From assembly GCA_022453515.1 (NCBI GenBank), contig JAJNNY010000048.1, positions 62,001 through 126,000 on the forward strand: a stretch of 64,000 nucleotides of DNA. Direction: 5' to 3'. This DNA comes from Astrocystis sublimbata (Eukaryota > Ascomycota > Sordariomycetes > Xylariales > Xylariaceae). This document shows, one piece after another, positions 42,763 through 53,381 of the stretch. Every line of letters starts with the position of its first letter. Position 1 is the first letter of the stretch. A model generated the notes under the pieces. It saw only the letters and a program-made list of their open reading frames with translations, was not told where the DNA came from and did no database searches. The position numbers were made by a program, and so were the translations under genes.

Positions 42763-43796
42763 TCGTCAAGGAGAAGAAGGAGAGGAGGAGAGGAGGAGCA
42801 GGAGAGCAGGATCCAGGTTTTTAACAGGCAGTGGACCTGGTCAATCGTGTTGGGAAGGAGCGGCCTTCAGGTTGAAGCAAGAGCTAGGCCAATCTGCCTA
42901 TTTGTGGAAAGAGCGTCATGTCTTCGAATACCTACCTAACCTAGGTAGGTACTTACCTGGTATAGGGCGTTCAACATCTTAACCAAAGAAGCTAACTACT
43001 ACGCATCTCCTTCCGTAATATCCTATCTGAATCCCTTTCATGATATCCAAGTCATCTATTGTAACACATCCCACGCCGTTCTGGACTCTGCCCTGACATG
43101 TATGCAGTGCCACAAATGCATGCAACAACCGGTTCAACGGCCGTGATTTTAAATCTCATTTCAAACATCAGTGCTTCGTGAGCATTGGCTTCTACCAGCG
43201 TGACGCAGTGTTTGTGACTCTTATAAGTAAGGGTATCAGTGTTGTTGTTCCATCAACATGCTAAATGAGGCCTTCTTTTCCCGCGAATTCAGGTGCCCAT
43301 AACTCGTTATGCTTGCCACGTATATACACTCCCAACGCATCTAATCAGCGCGGAGTACCAGAGCTACCCCTAGACTCTTTCGGTACGGGCAAAAATGTAA
43401 CTGTCAGGCAGAATGCGACAATCGCCACGGCGGTAGCGAGTCTGTATGCATCGACTTTTTGCCAAAGGGCTTCTTTTGAAATGACGACAGAGAGCTCCAC
43501 GTACTCGTCCAGGAGGGATACATATGATCATCCTGAGTGACTCGAGTGATTCGTGGGATGGGCTAGGCAACAGTCATACATAAAGGTACAGGTCGGGCGG
43601 AACATGACATACTCCCAAGCCCTCTTCCGAGCCTGATCTGCCATTCTGATATGCAGCATTAGAACTGTCCGTACCAGACTCGTGAGCTGAAAATACCTTT
43701 ACATTGTATGCGGGTCGAATAGTTTCGGCGGCGAAGGCGAATGACATGGCTTAGGAACTCGTCATTTCTCTGGCATCGTGGTTCGACATGTGATTT
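42763..43796. other. Intergenic region, no supported gene
   Basis: About 1 kb between the trinucleotide tract and the 3' end of the Zn2Cys6 gene. Contains the short palindromic run ACCTACCTAACCTAGGTAGGT near 42930-42951. No coding signal. Confidence 0.4.
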
Positions 43797-45010
43797 TCAT
43801 GTAAACCTTCCTTTCAAGACTAAACGGCGCCATATCGCCTCTTCGTCCTCTCCTTGATCATCCATGAAATTGGTAGGCGTGGAATCTATGGGGTCAGGAT
43901 TGGCGCAAAGCTCGAAAAAGTCGTCTTGCATTCCTTCCCCAGGGGCGAACCCAAGATTAAGTAGAGTTTCTCGAGGCACCGAGTCGAGCCTGATTGGTTA
44001 GCCTTGTTATCGCTATCGCACTTTGGATGTAAGGAGATCCGATCTACTTGCCATCGAGATTGATAAGCTGCTTGAAAGTCTTGGTAACCTGCTTTGTTAT
44101 TGTTCATATTAACGCTTTGAAATGCGGGCCGCGGCGCGCCCGCCATTGAGCCGAAATCGAGCATGTTTGCTGGCGTTGCTGCCTCGGGTATGGGCGGTCT
44201 CGGTTCATGGTAACTTGTCACTGAACTATTTGACCCAAAGGGGGTATTTTGCATAGCTGGAGACCCTTGATAGCTAGTAGCGTCGAAGCCGCGTCGTTGG
44301 TCTTGCGGCGAATCAGCCACGCGTCTGCGGATATCCTGGCTCTGGAGATATATGTCTCCGGGGTTTTGAGGAGGGCCATGGGGATTGACTGAGCCCGAAG
44401 CCGAGCCTGAGTTGGAAGATATTCTCCGATGGTTCGACATATGAGGCAGAGCTGATGGCTGTTTTCCTACACCATCATTTTGTTTGAGATTTCCAGTCTC
44501 ACTGCGAGATTGGTCGAAGGACGGGAGAGCAGGTGGCTCCTGACCCAGCGGCGGAAGATTCAGATCGGCCGACTCGCCATTTTGCAGAAATCGGCCAAGG
44601 CGGCTCTCGTTGAACCGGCTTACCAATTCCGCTTGGTTGTCGTTGTTCCGATAGAAGGCCAGATTGGGAATGCCGGTGGCGCCGTAGTTGCCACTGCGGA
44701 GCACCTGTAATACGAGATCCTCGACGTCGGGCCGGGCCTGGAGCACTATGGCCCACAGACGTTCGCCGTTCTGGCCGGTATAGCCACTGCGCGGCCCTCG
44801 CTTGCGGACTGGCCTGTTGTATGTGCACTCGGTCCCAGCGCGAACACACACGCTACACTTGGGGGTGGCGTTGTCGCAAGGCTGGTGTTGAGAATTGCAG
44901 CGGTCACAGGCCCGGCTCGCCTTGCGCTTCTTGGCCGCCCGCCTGCCATCATCGCTCTCACCATCGCTCATATCCTCCGCGGCAGTGTGAGATGACCGAC
45001 GGGGACCCAC
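43797..45010 (-). CDS. Zn(II)2Cys6 binuclear-cluster transcription factor
   Basis: A nuclear DNA-binding regulator. Exons 45010-44052 and 43989-43797 give 383 aa. The Zn cluster is residues 35-62: CDRCNSQHQPC, then CSVC and TEC, with spacing C-x2-C-x6-C-x6-C-x2-C-x6-C. The loop after the second Cys (NSQHQP) lacks the usual run of Arg/Lys, an uncommon variant. A basic linker follows (RPVRKRGPRSGYTGQNGERLW). The rest is Pro/Ser/Asn-rich, with no fungal_trans middle domain, and ends in an acidic segment (MDDQGEDEEAIWRRL) that may activate transcription. The single intron (44051-43990) begins with GC (GCAAGT); only this GC-AG removal yields the open frame ...QSRWLDSVPRETLLNLGF. Target genes are unknown. 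The repressor-like gene at 46.7 kb is transcribed divergently. Confidence 0.85.
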
Positions 45011-45547
45011 GCTGCCACCGCCAGGTCTCCGGCGTCCGAAGACTGTTCAGTTCAGTATTGCGGCCAGATTGGCCAGCGCGTCTGCGGGGGCGAAAAGCAA
45101 CGATAAGAACAGTCTATGAGACAGACAGACGTATTGCCGTGCTCTATGAGTGGCTAGAGCGACGACGACGCGCAAGTTTACGAATAGCGATTTGCAACAA
45201 CAATGCTACTCTCATGGGAGGGTATATGCGGCTTAGTCAGAGCGGACACTTGGCAATGCTGCTAGCCTAGCGAGCCTAGTAGCTGGGTTGGTGGTGGTAC
45301 CGGGGAGACTGAGACTGGATGATGCTTCGCCGACGGGGTGCGTTTTGAGACGGCGCAGAGATACTCGTACATGTCGAGCTGCTATCCAGGAATTGATTGG
45401 GCATTTGGCTGGCGTTGCGACATTGCTCGGGAGTCGAGTTTCAAGTTAGGTTGGTTATCTGGGCTATCAATAAACGCACGGTCAGGTGCACGGCTAGGTG
45501 GCTTCGGGGGAGATGTCTCGGCTACTTAGCATGCCTCGCACGTCTGG
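45011..45547. other. Upstream region of the Zn2Cys6 gene
   Basis: About 540 bp expected to contain the regulator's promoter. No gene or other repeat seen before the MITE at 45548. Confidence 0.4.
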
Positions 45548-45790
45548 GAGGCGAAGCGGTACATAGAATAAATGAGTTGCTTCTCAGTGTACTAAGTGAT
45601 TAACCATTTGCACGTATATATAAGTCTATTGGACAATGTGAAGTGTTTATCATTCAAGTATTATGTGATTATATGAGACTTATCAAAGATAGTTAATGAC
45701 TTATATAGCTTATAATAGTTACCTGTTAGGTAATCAAGTAGAATATCTCTAAAGTACGAAGACTGTCTCATCTATTTTGCGTGGCGCCTC
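45548..45790. mobile_element. MITE-like element, copy D (near full length, 243 bp)
   Basis: The right end (45765-45790: GTCTCATCTATTTTGCGTGG then CGCCTC) differs at only a few positions from the right end of copy A. Its reverse complement resembles the left end here (45548 onward: GAGGCG, then a few extra bases, then ACATAGAATAAATGAG). The core shares AAGTGTTTAT, GTGATTATAT, AGACTTAT and ATAGTTAATGACTTATAT with the other copies. No clear target duplication is visible. Confidence 0.7.
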
Positions 45791-46663
45791 AGGCGGGAGG
45801 TATCACTTATCACCTCCCTGGGTAGGCACCTACCCTGGCCCCCGGGGTAAAGAGGAAGTCGAGTCGCGATGTGGCTTGTGCACGCACTGTCGACTCGCGC
45901 GAGACGGGCAGGACCGGACGGGAGTGGCCTTTCCACTTTCCACTACCGAACTGTGGCTGGGCACGCCAGCCGATCCATGCCCCTTCGAGATAGCTGGACC
46001 TGGCAACGCCTGGACGGGCCTGAGCAGCGAGGACCTTCAGATCAAACAAACACCCGCATGCCGCGATGGGCCAATCTTTCCACCACCCTGCCGACGACGC
46101 TTGCCGTGCAGCGTGCCACACGACCCACCATCCAGTAAGTTCAACCTTCCCACTGTCGACCTACTCTGACCTATGGTTAAAAGGCTCACCGAACTGCGGT
46201 AGCGAATCTTCACGTATTTTTGTCGGGATCCACGCATGTCATGTTATCCCTTCCTGTCGCCCGCCGAAATAATGCTTTACACAGAGTAGACGTTACCAAG
46301 CGAGACCGTAGCTCAGAGCCTTTGAAGGTATTGTTGAGCGTTCTAGCCTCGACCGATGCGCATCGCAAACCGTGATCTTTCGGTCAGTTTTACTACCACC
46401 GAAGATTGTGTGTTTTTCTCTGTTGAATCAATTTGGTGAGAGCATACCAAAATTACCCCTATCAAACAATCATTTTTACGCATACGTCGTTGCATCTCTG
46501 CAGCGAGTCGAACATTGCCATTGGTAGGCCCGTTTGGGCGGGATCCAATCTGTCGCGCATCTGGAGACACATTACATAAAGTAGCAGGGAGAAGCAGTAC
46601 GGAAGGCGAAGGGTCATACACCAACTCTCATTGGGAAACCGTCGGGACGACGTACGAATCGCC
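45791..46663. other. Intergenic region before the QutR-like gene, no supported gene
   Basis: About 870 bp, presumably with the promoter of the QutR-like gene. Pyrimidine-rich in places. Open frames on both strands overlap and have no recognisable motif. Confidence 0.4.
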
Positions 46664-49173
46664 ATGAGAACCGCTCAATATGGCTCAGCTGGAACTGAAA
46701 CCTTAATCGCGCCAACCAGGGCGAACCACAGACTCTTCCCATCAGATGCCTCCATCGTGCTGGTAGGATGTCGTGGGGCGGGAAAGAGAACTCTGGGCTT
46801 CATAGCTGCCAAGTCTCTAGGTCGCAGGCTTCTTACCGAGGACTACTATTTCGAGAAGTTTACAGGCTGCAACAGGACGACGTTCCTTACGAAATATGGA
46901 CGCGACACGTTCAACAGCACAACGGCCACACTCCTGACGCAGGTGCTGGATACGAATCGCACCAACTGTGTCATCGAATGCAGTACTGCGACTCTCTCGC
47001 AAGAGACGCAAGCTGTGCTGTACGCATATGCTGAGACGAACCCAGTGATATATGTTCACCGGGATAAAGAAGATCTATACAAGATCCTCGAGCTTCCGGC
47101 CTCTGAAGCCGAGCCATTGTTGATGCAGGACCAGAAGCATCGGGAATTCTGCAACTTCGAGTACTTCAATGTTCTGGACACCAGCCCGGATGGCCAAGCT
47201 GACGGGGAATCGCCATTGCGCTCTGCATCTGCCCACTCTGCAAGATTAATTCACGTTAAGCGGGAATTCAACGACTTCCTTGATCATATCTCTGGGCAAA
47301 CCCTTACACGAACTTGGGTACAGAACCCCTTTTCGGTCAAGGCAATCCCGCCCGAGCATCGCCCGTACACGTTCGTCATGAACCTCCGGCTTTCAGCCCT
47401 ACTTAGCCCGGAAAGAGACTTGGCACAATTGGAGGCCCCTGCTGAAATGGTGGAGTTGATTATTGATACATGGCCGAATAATATGTTCGATTTCATAGCC
47501 ACACAGGTAGCCCTCTTGAGACGGAAGCTCGATATACCAATAGTATACAACGTCGAGGAAATACCGCGAGAAGAACGCCGCAGAGACTTGAAAGAGAGGG
47601 ATACCACAGATTTTGAGTTGATGGTGCATGGTCTCCGACTCGGTGTTGATTATCTCAGTCTCGACCTCGAAAGGAGCGAGGACCTTGTTCAGAGAATCCT
47701 GACTTTACGCGGCCGGACCAAGATCATCGGCAATTATGTGATCAAAGGGTTCAGTGCTCCGCATTGGGACGACAATGTCTTTTACGAGCGATACGTGCAT
47801 GCCCAACAACTGGGCTGCCATATTGTGCGGATCGCAAGGTTCTGTGCAGGCAACCGAGATGATATACGGCGACAAAAATTCATGGAAAAAATCGCGGCTC
47901 TCCCCGAGCCCAAGCCCCATCTTGTCGCTTTCGATTACTCCGTCTTTGGAGTCGTCAGTCCATTCCAGGGAATAAGTCTGAACCCAAGCGGCCACGAACT
48001 ACTAGACAAATCCAGCCGCGAACAGATGGTCGGGGTCACCACCGCCCGTGGATCCATCCGGACTTTCTTCCGAAGAGGATGGCTGCAGCCGCTCAACTTC
48101 TACGCAGTAGGGGCCAACATATACTACTCGGCTTCGCCTGCCATGCACAGGGCGGCTTTTGAACATTACATGATGCCGCACACCTTTGAAGCGAAGCGCT
48201 GCACCACAATGGAGGAACTCGATCGGCTTCGACGGGATCCCAACTTCGGAGGCGCCGCGCTCACGCCGCCGTTCAAGGTGGCCATCACATCCCACGTCGA
48301 TTACCTCAGCTTCCACGCCACTGCCATCGGTGCGGTAAATACCCTAATACCCCTTCGCGGGAGCACCTCTTCGATTCTCGACCACGCGAATGCGCGCAAC
48401 CAGGCTGGGGTGACGGATAAGTTCTACGGCGACAACACGGACTGGAGCTCGATAGCGACCTGTCTGCGTCGGGCCATCAGCCCGCGGAACTCGATCCGGC
48501 CGTCGTGGACCACGGGACTGATCATCGGCGCGGGCGGCATGGCGCGCGCCGCCATCTACGCGTTGATCAAGCTGGGGTGCCGCAAGATATTCATATTTAA
48601 TCGGACGATAGAAAAGGCGGAAGCGGTTGCGGCGCATTTTAATGCGTACGCGAGGCAACACAAGTTGATTGAGAAAGAAGGGGGCATCTGTCAGGTCATG
48701 CATTCGTCGAAGGACCCTTGGCCCATAGGCTATCTCCAGCCCACGATCATCCTGTCATGTATCCCTTCGTTCGGCATCGACGACGAGCCGGCTGTGGAGT
48801 TCACGATGCCGCCGCAGTGGCTGCTCAGTTCTACTGGTGGGGTCGTGATAGAGGTAAGTTCTTTTTTTCCCCCAAGCTCATTCCAAGGTCAACGCCGACC
48901 GCGTAAGAGTACGTAGGCATCATGCTAATTGAATCGGACTAGTTGGCGTATGAACCCCTCATCACCCCTCTGATCATCCAGATCCGCAAGATGCGCGAAG
49001 AGGGCAACACGTCGTGGGTGCTTATCGACGGCTTGGAGGTCGTGTCCGAGATGGCCATGGAGGTGTTCGAGCTCTTCACGGGCCGGAACGCGCCGCGGAG
49101 ACTGATGCGGAGAGTCTGCGACGAGACGTGGAATCGACAGTGTGCGCCCTTTCAGCCGCAGAGACTGTCTTGA
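46664..49173 (+). CDS. qutR: Quinate-pathway repressor (QutR/Qa-1S-like), AROM-derived
   Basis: Fungal quinate repressors are homologous to the last three domains of the pentafunctional AROM protein and hold the quinate activator inactive when inducer is absent. Exons 46664-48853 and 48943-49173 give 806 aa. Domain 1 is shikimate kinase-like, with P-loop GCRGAGKRTLGF (Lys41) and LLTEDYYFEKFTG. Domain 2 is type I dehydroquinase-like (about residues 220-440). In it, the strand that should carry the Schiff-base lysine reads HIVRIARFC, with Arg in place of Lys, and the catalytic-His region reads IIGNYVIKGFSAPH, so catalysis is unlikely. Domain 3 is shikimate dehydrogenase-like: SASPAMHRAAF, GGAALTPPFKVAI, GAVNTLIP, GDNTDW and the dinucleotide loop GAGGMARAA, all well kept and fit to sense quinate or shikimate. 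No other quinate gene is in the window. Confidence 0.88.
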
Positions 49174-50603
49174 TCAATCAATCGGTCATTACCTACTGGT
49201 CCATATGGGATTCTAGGGCGGGACCAGGGCCCGCCGCCTTGAGGAATGAAAAGCGTTTCGTCGCTAACTAGGGAAGAGTAGTGTGTAATGAAGGACTTTG
49301 GGTGTGTAAGCCACAGCTGCCAGCAGCATCAGGGAGAGCGCTTGGTGTCCAGTGACTTGATGCCTTAAGCCGAATACCCGAGCATGCCGAGATGGGCATC
49401 AAGAGATCAATTATAAGTATGGCTACCAGATGCATACATTCTATGAGATGCCATGGTATGGATGACGCTGGGAAGAGAAAGACAGACGGTGTATGATTCA
49501 GAATTGATTTAAGTATTTGGGCGCATGGAGGAAATTGGGGCATCACGGGTCATAGATATCGGTCCTTCAGAGAGGAGATTCTGAGTGCGTATCTAGTTCG
49601 GATATAATCTGTTTAGAACATAGGGGCATTAGGATGGCCATGTCAAAACCATGAGTAGAGATCATTGTTTATTTCCACACGGGTTCGGTGCATGTGGCTG
49701 ATCAATGGTTTTTTTCATCTCATCTTTTGAGAGATACTCAACTGACCTACTAACGAAGTGGTAACTCGTGTAACCGTCTGAAATCTATCAATTATAATAG
49801 ATATGAGTGTTGATCACACTTTCGTAAATTCGACATGAAAACAGGTTACATGGATGACAAGATGGGACACAACAGTTCACATGTTGGGTGTGAGTCTTCA
49901 TGTTAAGTCACTCGATATCACATGGTCGAGGTGTGAAGACGGTTAATATTGATACATAAAAATTGTAAATCAAAATATACAATAACATTGTAACAGAAGA
50001 GTCGGCGAAATGAGGCCCAATGTTGAATCAATCAATGCATGTGACGTACTTTGGCCAATACAAGAGTAATAGATCGATACCCAACCTGGCCCTGGCGTGC
50101 CTGGGTGAGCACCTAAACAGCCTCCCAATACAGGGGGTGCTGTACCTGGGCTAATTATATTTAGGGCGGGCAACCTTGACAACCCAACGCCTCGACACCC
50201 TAAAGACGTTGGCCCGTTACGGGCCTCTTACACCATCGAATTCTAGAATTGTACATAATATTCGACAACTGTCAGATTCGATACCCAACTCAGAAGTGGT
50301 ACCCGAATGTTCGAGTAAGCAACATGCAGTTGCACTGCTAGGGGTTATATCACATCTACAGCCCGACATTCTCCAGGGATTCAGCAGCAGCTACGCAATT
50401 ACACACAAAATCCCACTCATCCCGCTCATCCCACTACACCACCGCACCACCACACCGTAATAGCCACCACGCCGGCTCTTCCGCAGTGCATAGAGCCGCC
50501 TTGTCGATCACCAATGCGCAAAGCCGCCAGCGCTTGGTCGAAGACGACGACAACGACGACGACTTCCTCTCCGGCCCGGGGCCTTCCCCCCTCGACATAA
50601 CCC
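49174..50603. promoter_or_regulatory. Intergenic region and TRS85 promoter
   Basis: 1.4 kb between two plus-strand genes. The last 200 bp are C-rich with runs of CCACCAC and CGACGACAACGA, a plausible leader of the TRS85 transcript. No gene seen. Confidence 0.45.
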
Positions 50604-53381
50604 ATGCAGTCCTTCAACCATGATGCGCCGACGCAACGCATCTCGACCCCTCCCCTGGTTGCCTCGGCCGCCCTGAAGAGACCCACGAGCAAGACTCGAC
50701 AGTCCCTCGGCAACACCGTGCCTGTATCTCTCTCCCAGTCCGAGGTCTCTCTGCCCTACCGACATTCGAACCCCACCGCCGCCTCGCTCTACGCTTCCAC
50801 CTTCTCGCCGCCCGCCTCCCGCTCACAATCCCCCATCGGCCGTCCGCTGTCCGCCCGCACCACCGAAGGCTCCGTCTTTGGTAGCAGCCCCAACAATGCC
50901 TTTGCCTTGGCTGCCCGCGCTGGTGACGGCCCTGGCGATCCCCTGAACCTCATTCTTCGAGCCTTCGTGCCCCACGTTGCCATCTACACCTCGGACGACA
51001 CCGATGTCTTGTTGGCCGAGAAGGGCTTCGGCCGTGGGCTCTGGGAGCTACTGCGGCCCTTCGGCGAGCGCGTCCAGGGCAAGGTCATAATACGCGATAG
51101 CAACGGCTCGAGCCGTACCTATGAAGACTACTCGTTGCATTTCACCCGCTTCGGCGAGGGCCTGGCGCACCCCGAGCCAAACACAGCTGGTCTCCGGAGC
51201 CCCCAGGGTCCGAGAATGAACGGAGCATCACAGAAGCCGGGCGAGCCCACACCCTCCTCGAGAGCTGGCAACACCATCGCCGAGGTCGAAGCCGTCGTGA
51301 ACAGACACCTTACCTACGCCGAGGGCTCTTTCTTCGGCACCCCGCTCAGTCCTACTACCAACCACAAGATAGGGACCGAAGTACCCTCACCATACTACTC
51401 GCTATACCTCCGCAGACTGCTCTCGGGTTTGCAGTTGACGCCACACGAAACATTCGCACACCCAGTTGCTTGCGTCATAGCGATAAGTTCGCGGAACCAG
51501 GCCCCGATCGAGACGCTGCGGCGTCTGTACACCGAGTCAAGCACAGGCGACAAACGTCTACCGACCTGGATTAACGGCGAGTTTCTACGCTACTACGTGC
51601 TGGTGCACGACGAGGAGAAGGACGACATCACACGGTCCATGTCACTGTTCGACCAGATGAAGCGCAACCTCGGCCTGCACTGCCACCTGCTGCGCATACG
51701 CGGCACGCGGAGCCTGGCCACCGACGATGACAGCATACGCCTGCCGCGATGCGAGTGGATGTCGGCCGCCGAAGAGCTCGCCGAGCTCAGGCGGAGCGAG
51801 GAAAATGAAGACTATGAGGACCCTACCAAGTACATCTTCGAGTCCGACGCCACCGCCATACGCACCTTCATCCGCGAGATGGCCATGCAGTCCATAATAC
51901 CCACCATGGAGCGCAACGTGTCCCTCTGGAACGACCAAGTCGCCTCCAAAAGAAAGGGGTTGGCAGGCCGCTTCGTAGGCCTCACCCGGCGATGGGGATT
52001 CGGATCCAACTCCCGCTCCTCGGGTTCCGGGTCCAGCTCCGGAAGCAACTACGACACGCTAGGATTCTACACATCCGAGACCCCCGAGGCCATCATGCGG
52101 AAACTGGCCGACTACGCATTCATGCTGCGCGACTGGAAGCTCGCGCACAGCGTCTACGAGATCCTGCGCGGCGACTTCAACAACGACAAGGCGTGGCGGT
52201 ACCACGCGGCGGCGAACGAGATGGGCGCCATCAGCATGCTGCTGCTGCCGCAGAACATATCCTCCAAGACGCGCGCCGAGACCATCGACGCCATGCTCGA
52301 GGCCGCCTTCTACTCGTACCTCACGCGCTGCACGGCGCCCTACGGCGCCCTGCGCTCCCTGGCGCTCGGCCTCGAGCTCCTGCGCCTGCGCGGCGGGTCC
52401 AGCGTCGATGACGCCGCCCGCTGGGGCATCCGGCTGCTCGAATCCAAGATCCTCGGACCTGTCGGCGACGCGCTGCTCAAGGAGCGCCTGGCTGTGTGTT
52501 ATGCGAGCAAAGATGGCATTGGATCCCAGGGCTGGGGGTCTAGGAAGAGGAAATCGGCGCTGTGGAGCACGCTTGCGGCTGAGACGTGGTTGGCGCAGGG
52601 GAAGTGCGCGCAGAGTCGACGGTGTCTTAATGAGGCGAGGCAGACTTATGCGGAGCTGGATTTGCCGGCGTTGAAAGATGATGAAGAGGGGGTGAGGAGT
52701 GGGGGTGGAAATGGGATTGATGGGTTTGGGTTTGCGAGTGGGTTTATGGGGGGCATTGGGAGGGAGTTGGATGAGAGGGCGGAGATGGAGAGGGTTGCTG
52801 CTGGGGGGGAGGAGGATGAGGAAGAGGAGGAGGAGGAGGAGGATGAGGATGGGGAGGGACCGCATGAAGAGAAGAGCGGGGGAAGAGAGGTGGTAAAGGA
52901 GAGGGAGATTGAAGAAGAGGTGGTGGAGGAGAGTAGCGAGGCGCTTGATACAAAGGTGCGGAGAGGAGTGAGCTCGTTGGCGTTTGCCGGCGGGGCCGCG
53001 GCGGCAGGTCTGGAGAGTGCGCCTCTTAGGGGGCAGGTTGGTGCTGTTGGGGAAGTGAGTGAGGTTAAGGGGAAGGATGAGGTAAAAAAGGTTGAAAGTG
53101 AAGATGATAGTGATGAGGAGGAGGAGGATGATGATGATGAAGATGACGACGAGGAAGAAGAGGAGGAGGAGGAAGACGATGAAGATGAAGACGATGAGGG
53201 GGAGGAAGACGAAGATGAAGAAGATGACGATGAGGAGGAGGATAGTGATGAAGATGAAGATGAAGATAGCGACGAGTCGGACGAGAGGATACCGCCGAAG
53301 GCGGACACCATGAAGCAAGACTTAGAAAGCGCACGCAAGCGGGAAAAAGACCCGAGTGGCGCAAAGGATGACTTCGGTTGA
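50604..53381 (+). CDS. TRS85: TRAPPIII subunit Trs85
   Basis: The TRAPPIII-specific subunit that directs the Ypt1 exchange factor to autophagy and endosome-Golgi membranes. Single exon, 925 aa. A Ser/Pro-rich leader of about 100 residues precedes the conserved start LRAFVPHVAIYTSDDTD, then GLWELLRPFGERVQGKVIIRD. The Trs85 core follows: YYSLYLRRLLSGLQLTPHETFAHPVACV, LPTWINGEFLRYYVLVHDE, AIRTFIREMAMQSIIPTMER, KLADYAFMLRDWKLAHSVYE and KAWRYHAAANEMGAISM. After about residue 690 the sequence becomes Gly-rich and then extremely acidic, with residues about 832-893 almost only Asp, Glu and Ser. The acidic tail is encoded by GAA/GAT/GAG repeats and gives long spurious Ser-rich frames on the other strand. 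It is longer than in the yeast protein. Confidence 0.9.
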   Translation: MQSFNHDAPTQRISTPPLVASAALKRPTSKTRQSLGNTVPVSLSQSEVSLPYRHSNPTAASLYASTFSPPASRSQSPIGRPLSARTTEGSVFGSSPNNAFALAARAGDGPGDPLNLILRAFVPHVAIYTSDDTDVLLAEKGFGRGLWELLRPFGERVQGKVIIRDSNGSSRTYEDYSLHFTRFGEGLAHPEPNTAGLRSPQGPRMNGASQKPGEPTPSSRAGNTIAEVEAVVNRHLTYAEGSFFGTPLSPTTNHKIGTEVPSPYYSLYLRRLLSGLQLTPHETFAHPVACVIAISSRNQAPIETLRRLYTESSTGDKRLPTWINGEFLRYYVLVHDEEKDDITRSMSLFDQMKRNLGLHCHLLRIRGTRSLATDDDSIRLPRCEWMSAAEELAELRRSEENEDYEDPTKYIFESDATAIRTFIREMAMQSIIPTMERNVSLWNDQVASKRKGLAGRFVGLTRRWGFGSNSRSSGSGSSSGSNYDTLGFYTSETPEAIMRKLADYAFMLRDWKLAHSVYEILRGDFNNDKAWRYHAAANEMGAISMLLLPQNISSKTRAETIDAMLEAAFYSYLTRCTAPYGALRSLALGLELLRLRGGSSVDDAARWGIRLLESKILGPVGDALLKERLAVCYASKDGIGSQGWGSRKRKSALWSTLAAETWLAQGKCAQSRRCLNEARQTYAELDLPALKDDEEGVRSGGGNGIDGFGFASGFMGGIGRELDERAEMERVAAGGEEDEEEEEEEEDEDGEGPHEEKSGGREVVKEREIEEEVVEESSEALDTKVRRGVSSLAFAGGAAAAGLESAPLRGQVGAVGEVSEVKGKDEVKKVESEDDSDEEEEDDDDEDDDEEEEEEEEDDEDEDDEGEEDEDEEDDDEEEDSDEDEDEDSDESDERIPPKADTMKQDLESARKREKDPSGAKDDFG

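Noticed and set aside
42308..42769. 153-codon Ala/Thr-rich minus-strand frame
   Set aside because: Reads the same trinucleotide tract in another frame; composition is repeat-derived.
42217..42939. 240-codon leucine-rich plus-strand frame
   Set aside because: Produced by the CTG/TTG microsatellite and by the complement of the Asn/Gly repeat; no start context or domain.
52059..53318. 419-codon minus-strand frame rich in Ile, Leu and Phe, resembling a membrane protein
   Set aside because: It is the antisense of the acidic Trs85 coding sequence; apparent hydrophobicity comes from the complement of GAA/GAT/GAG codons.
52646..53338. Poly-serine minus-strand frame
   Set aside because: Another antisense frame of the acidic tail of Trs85.
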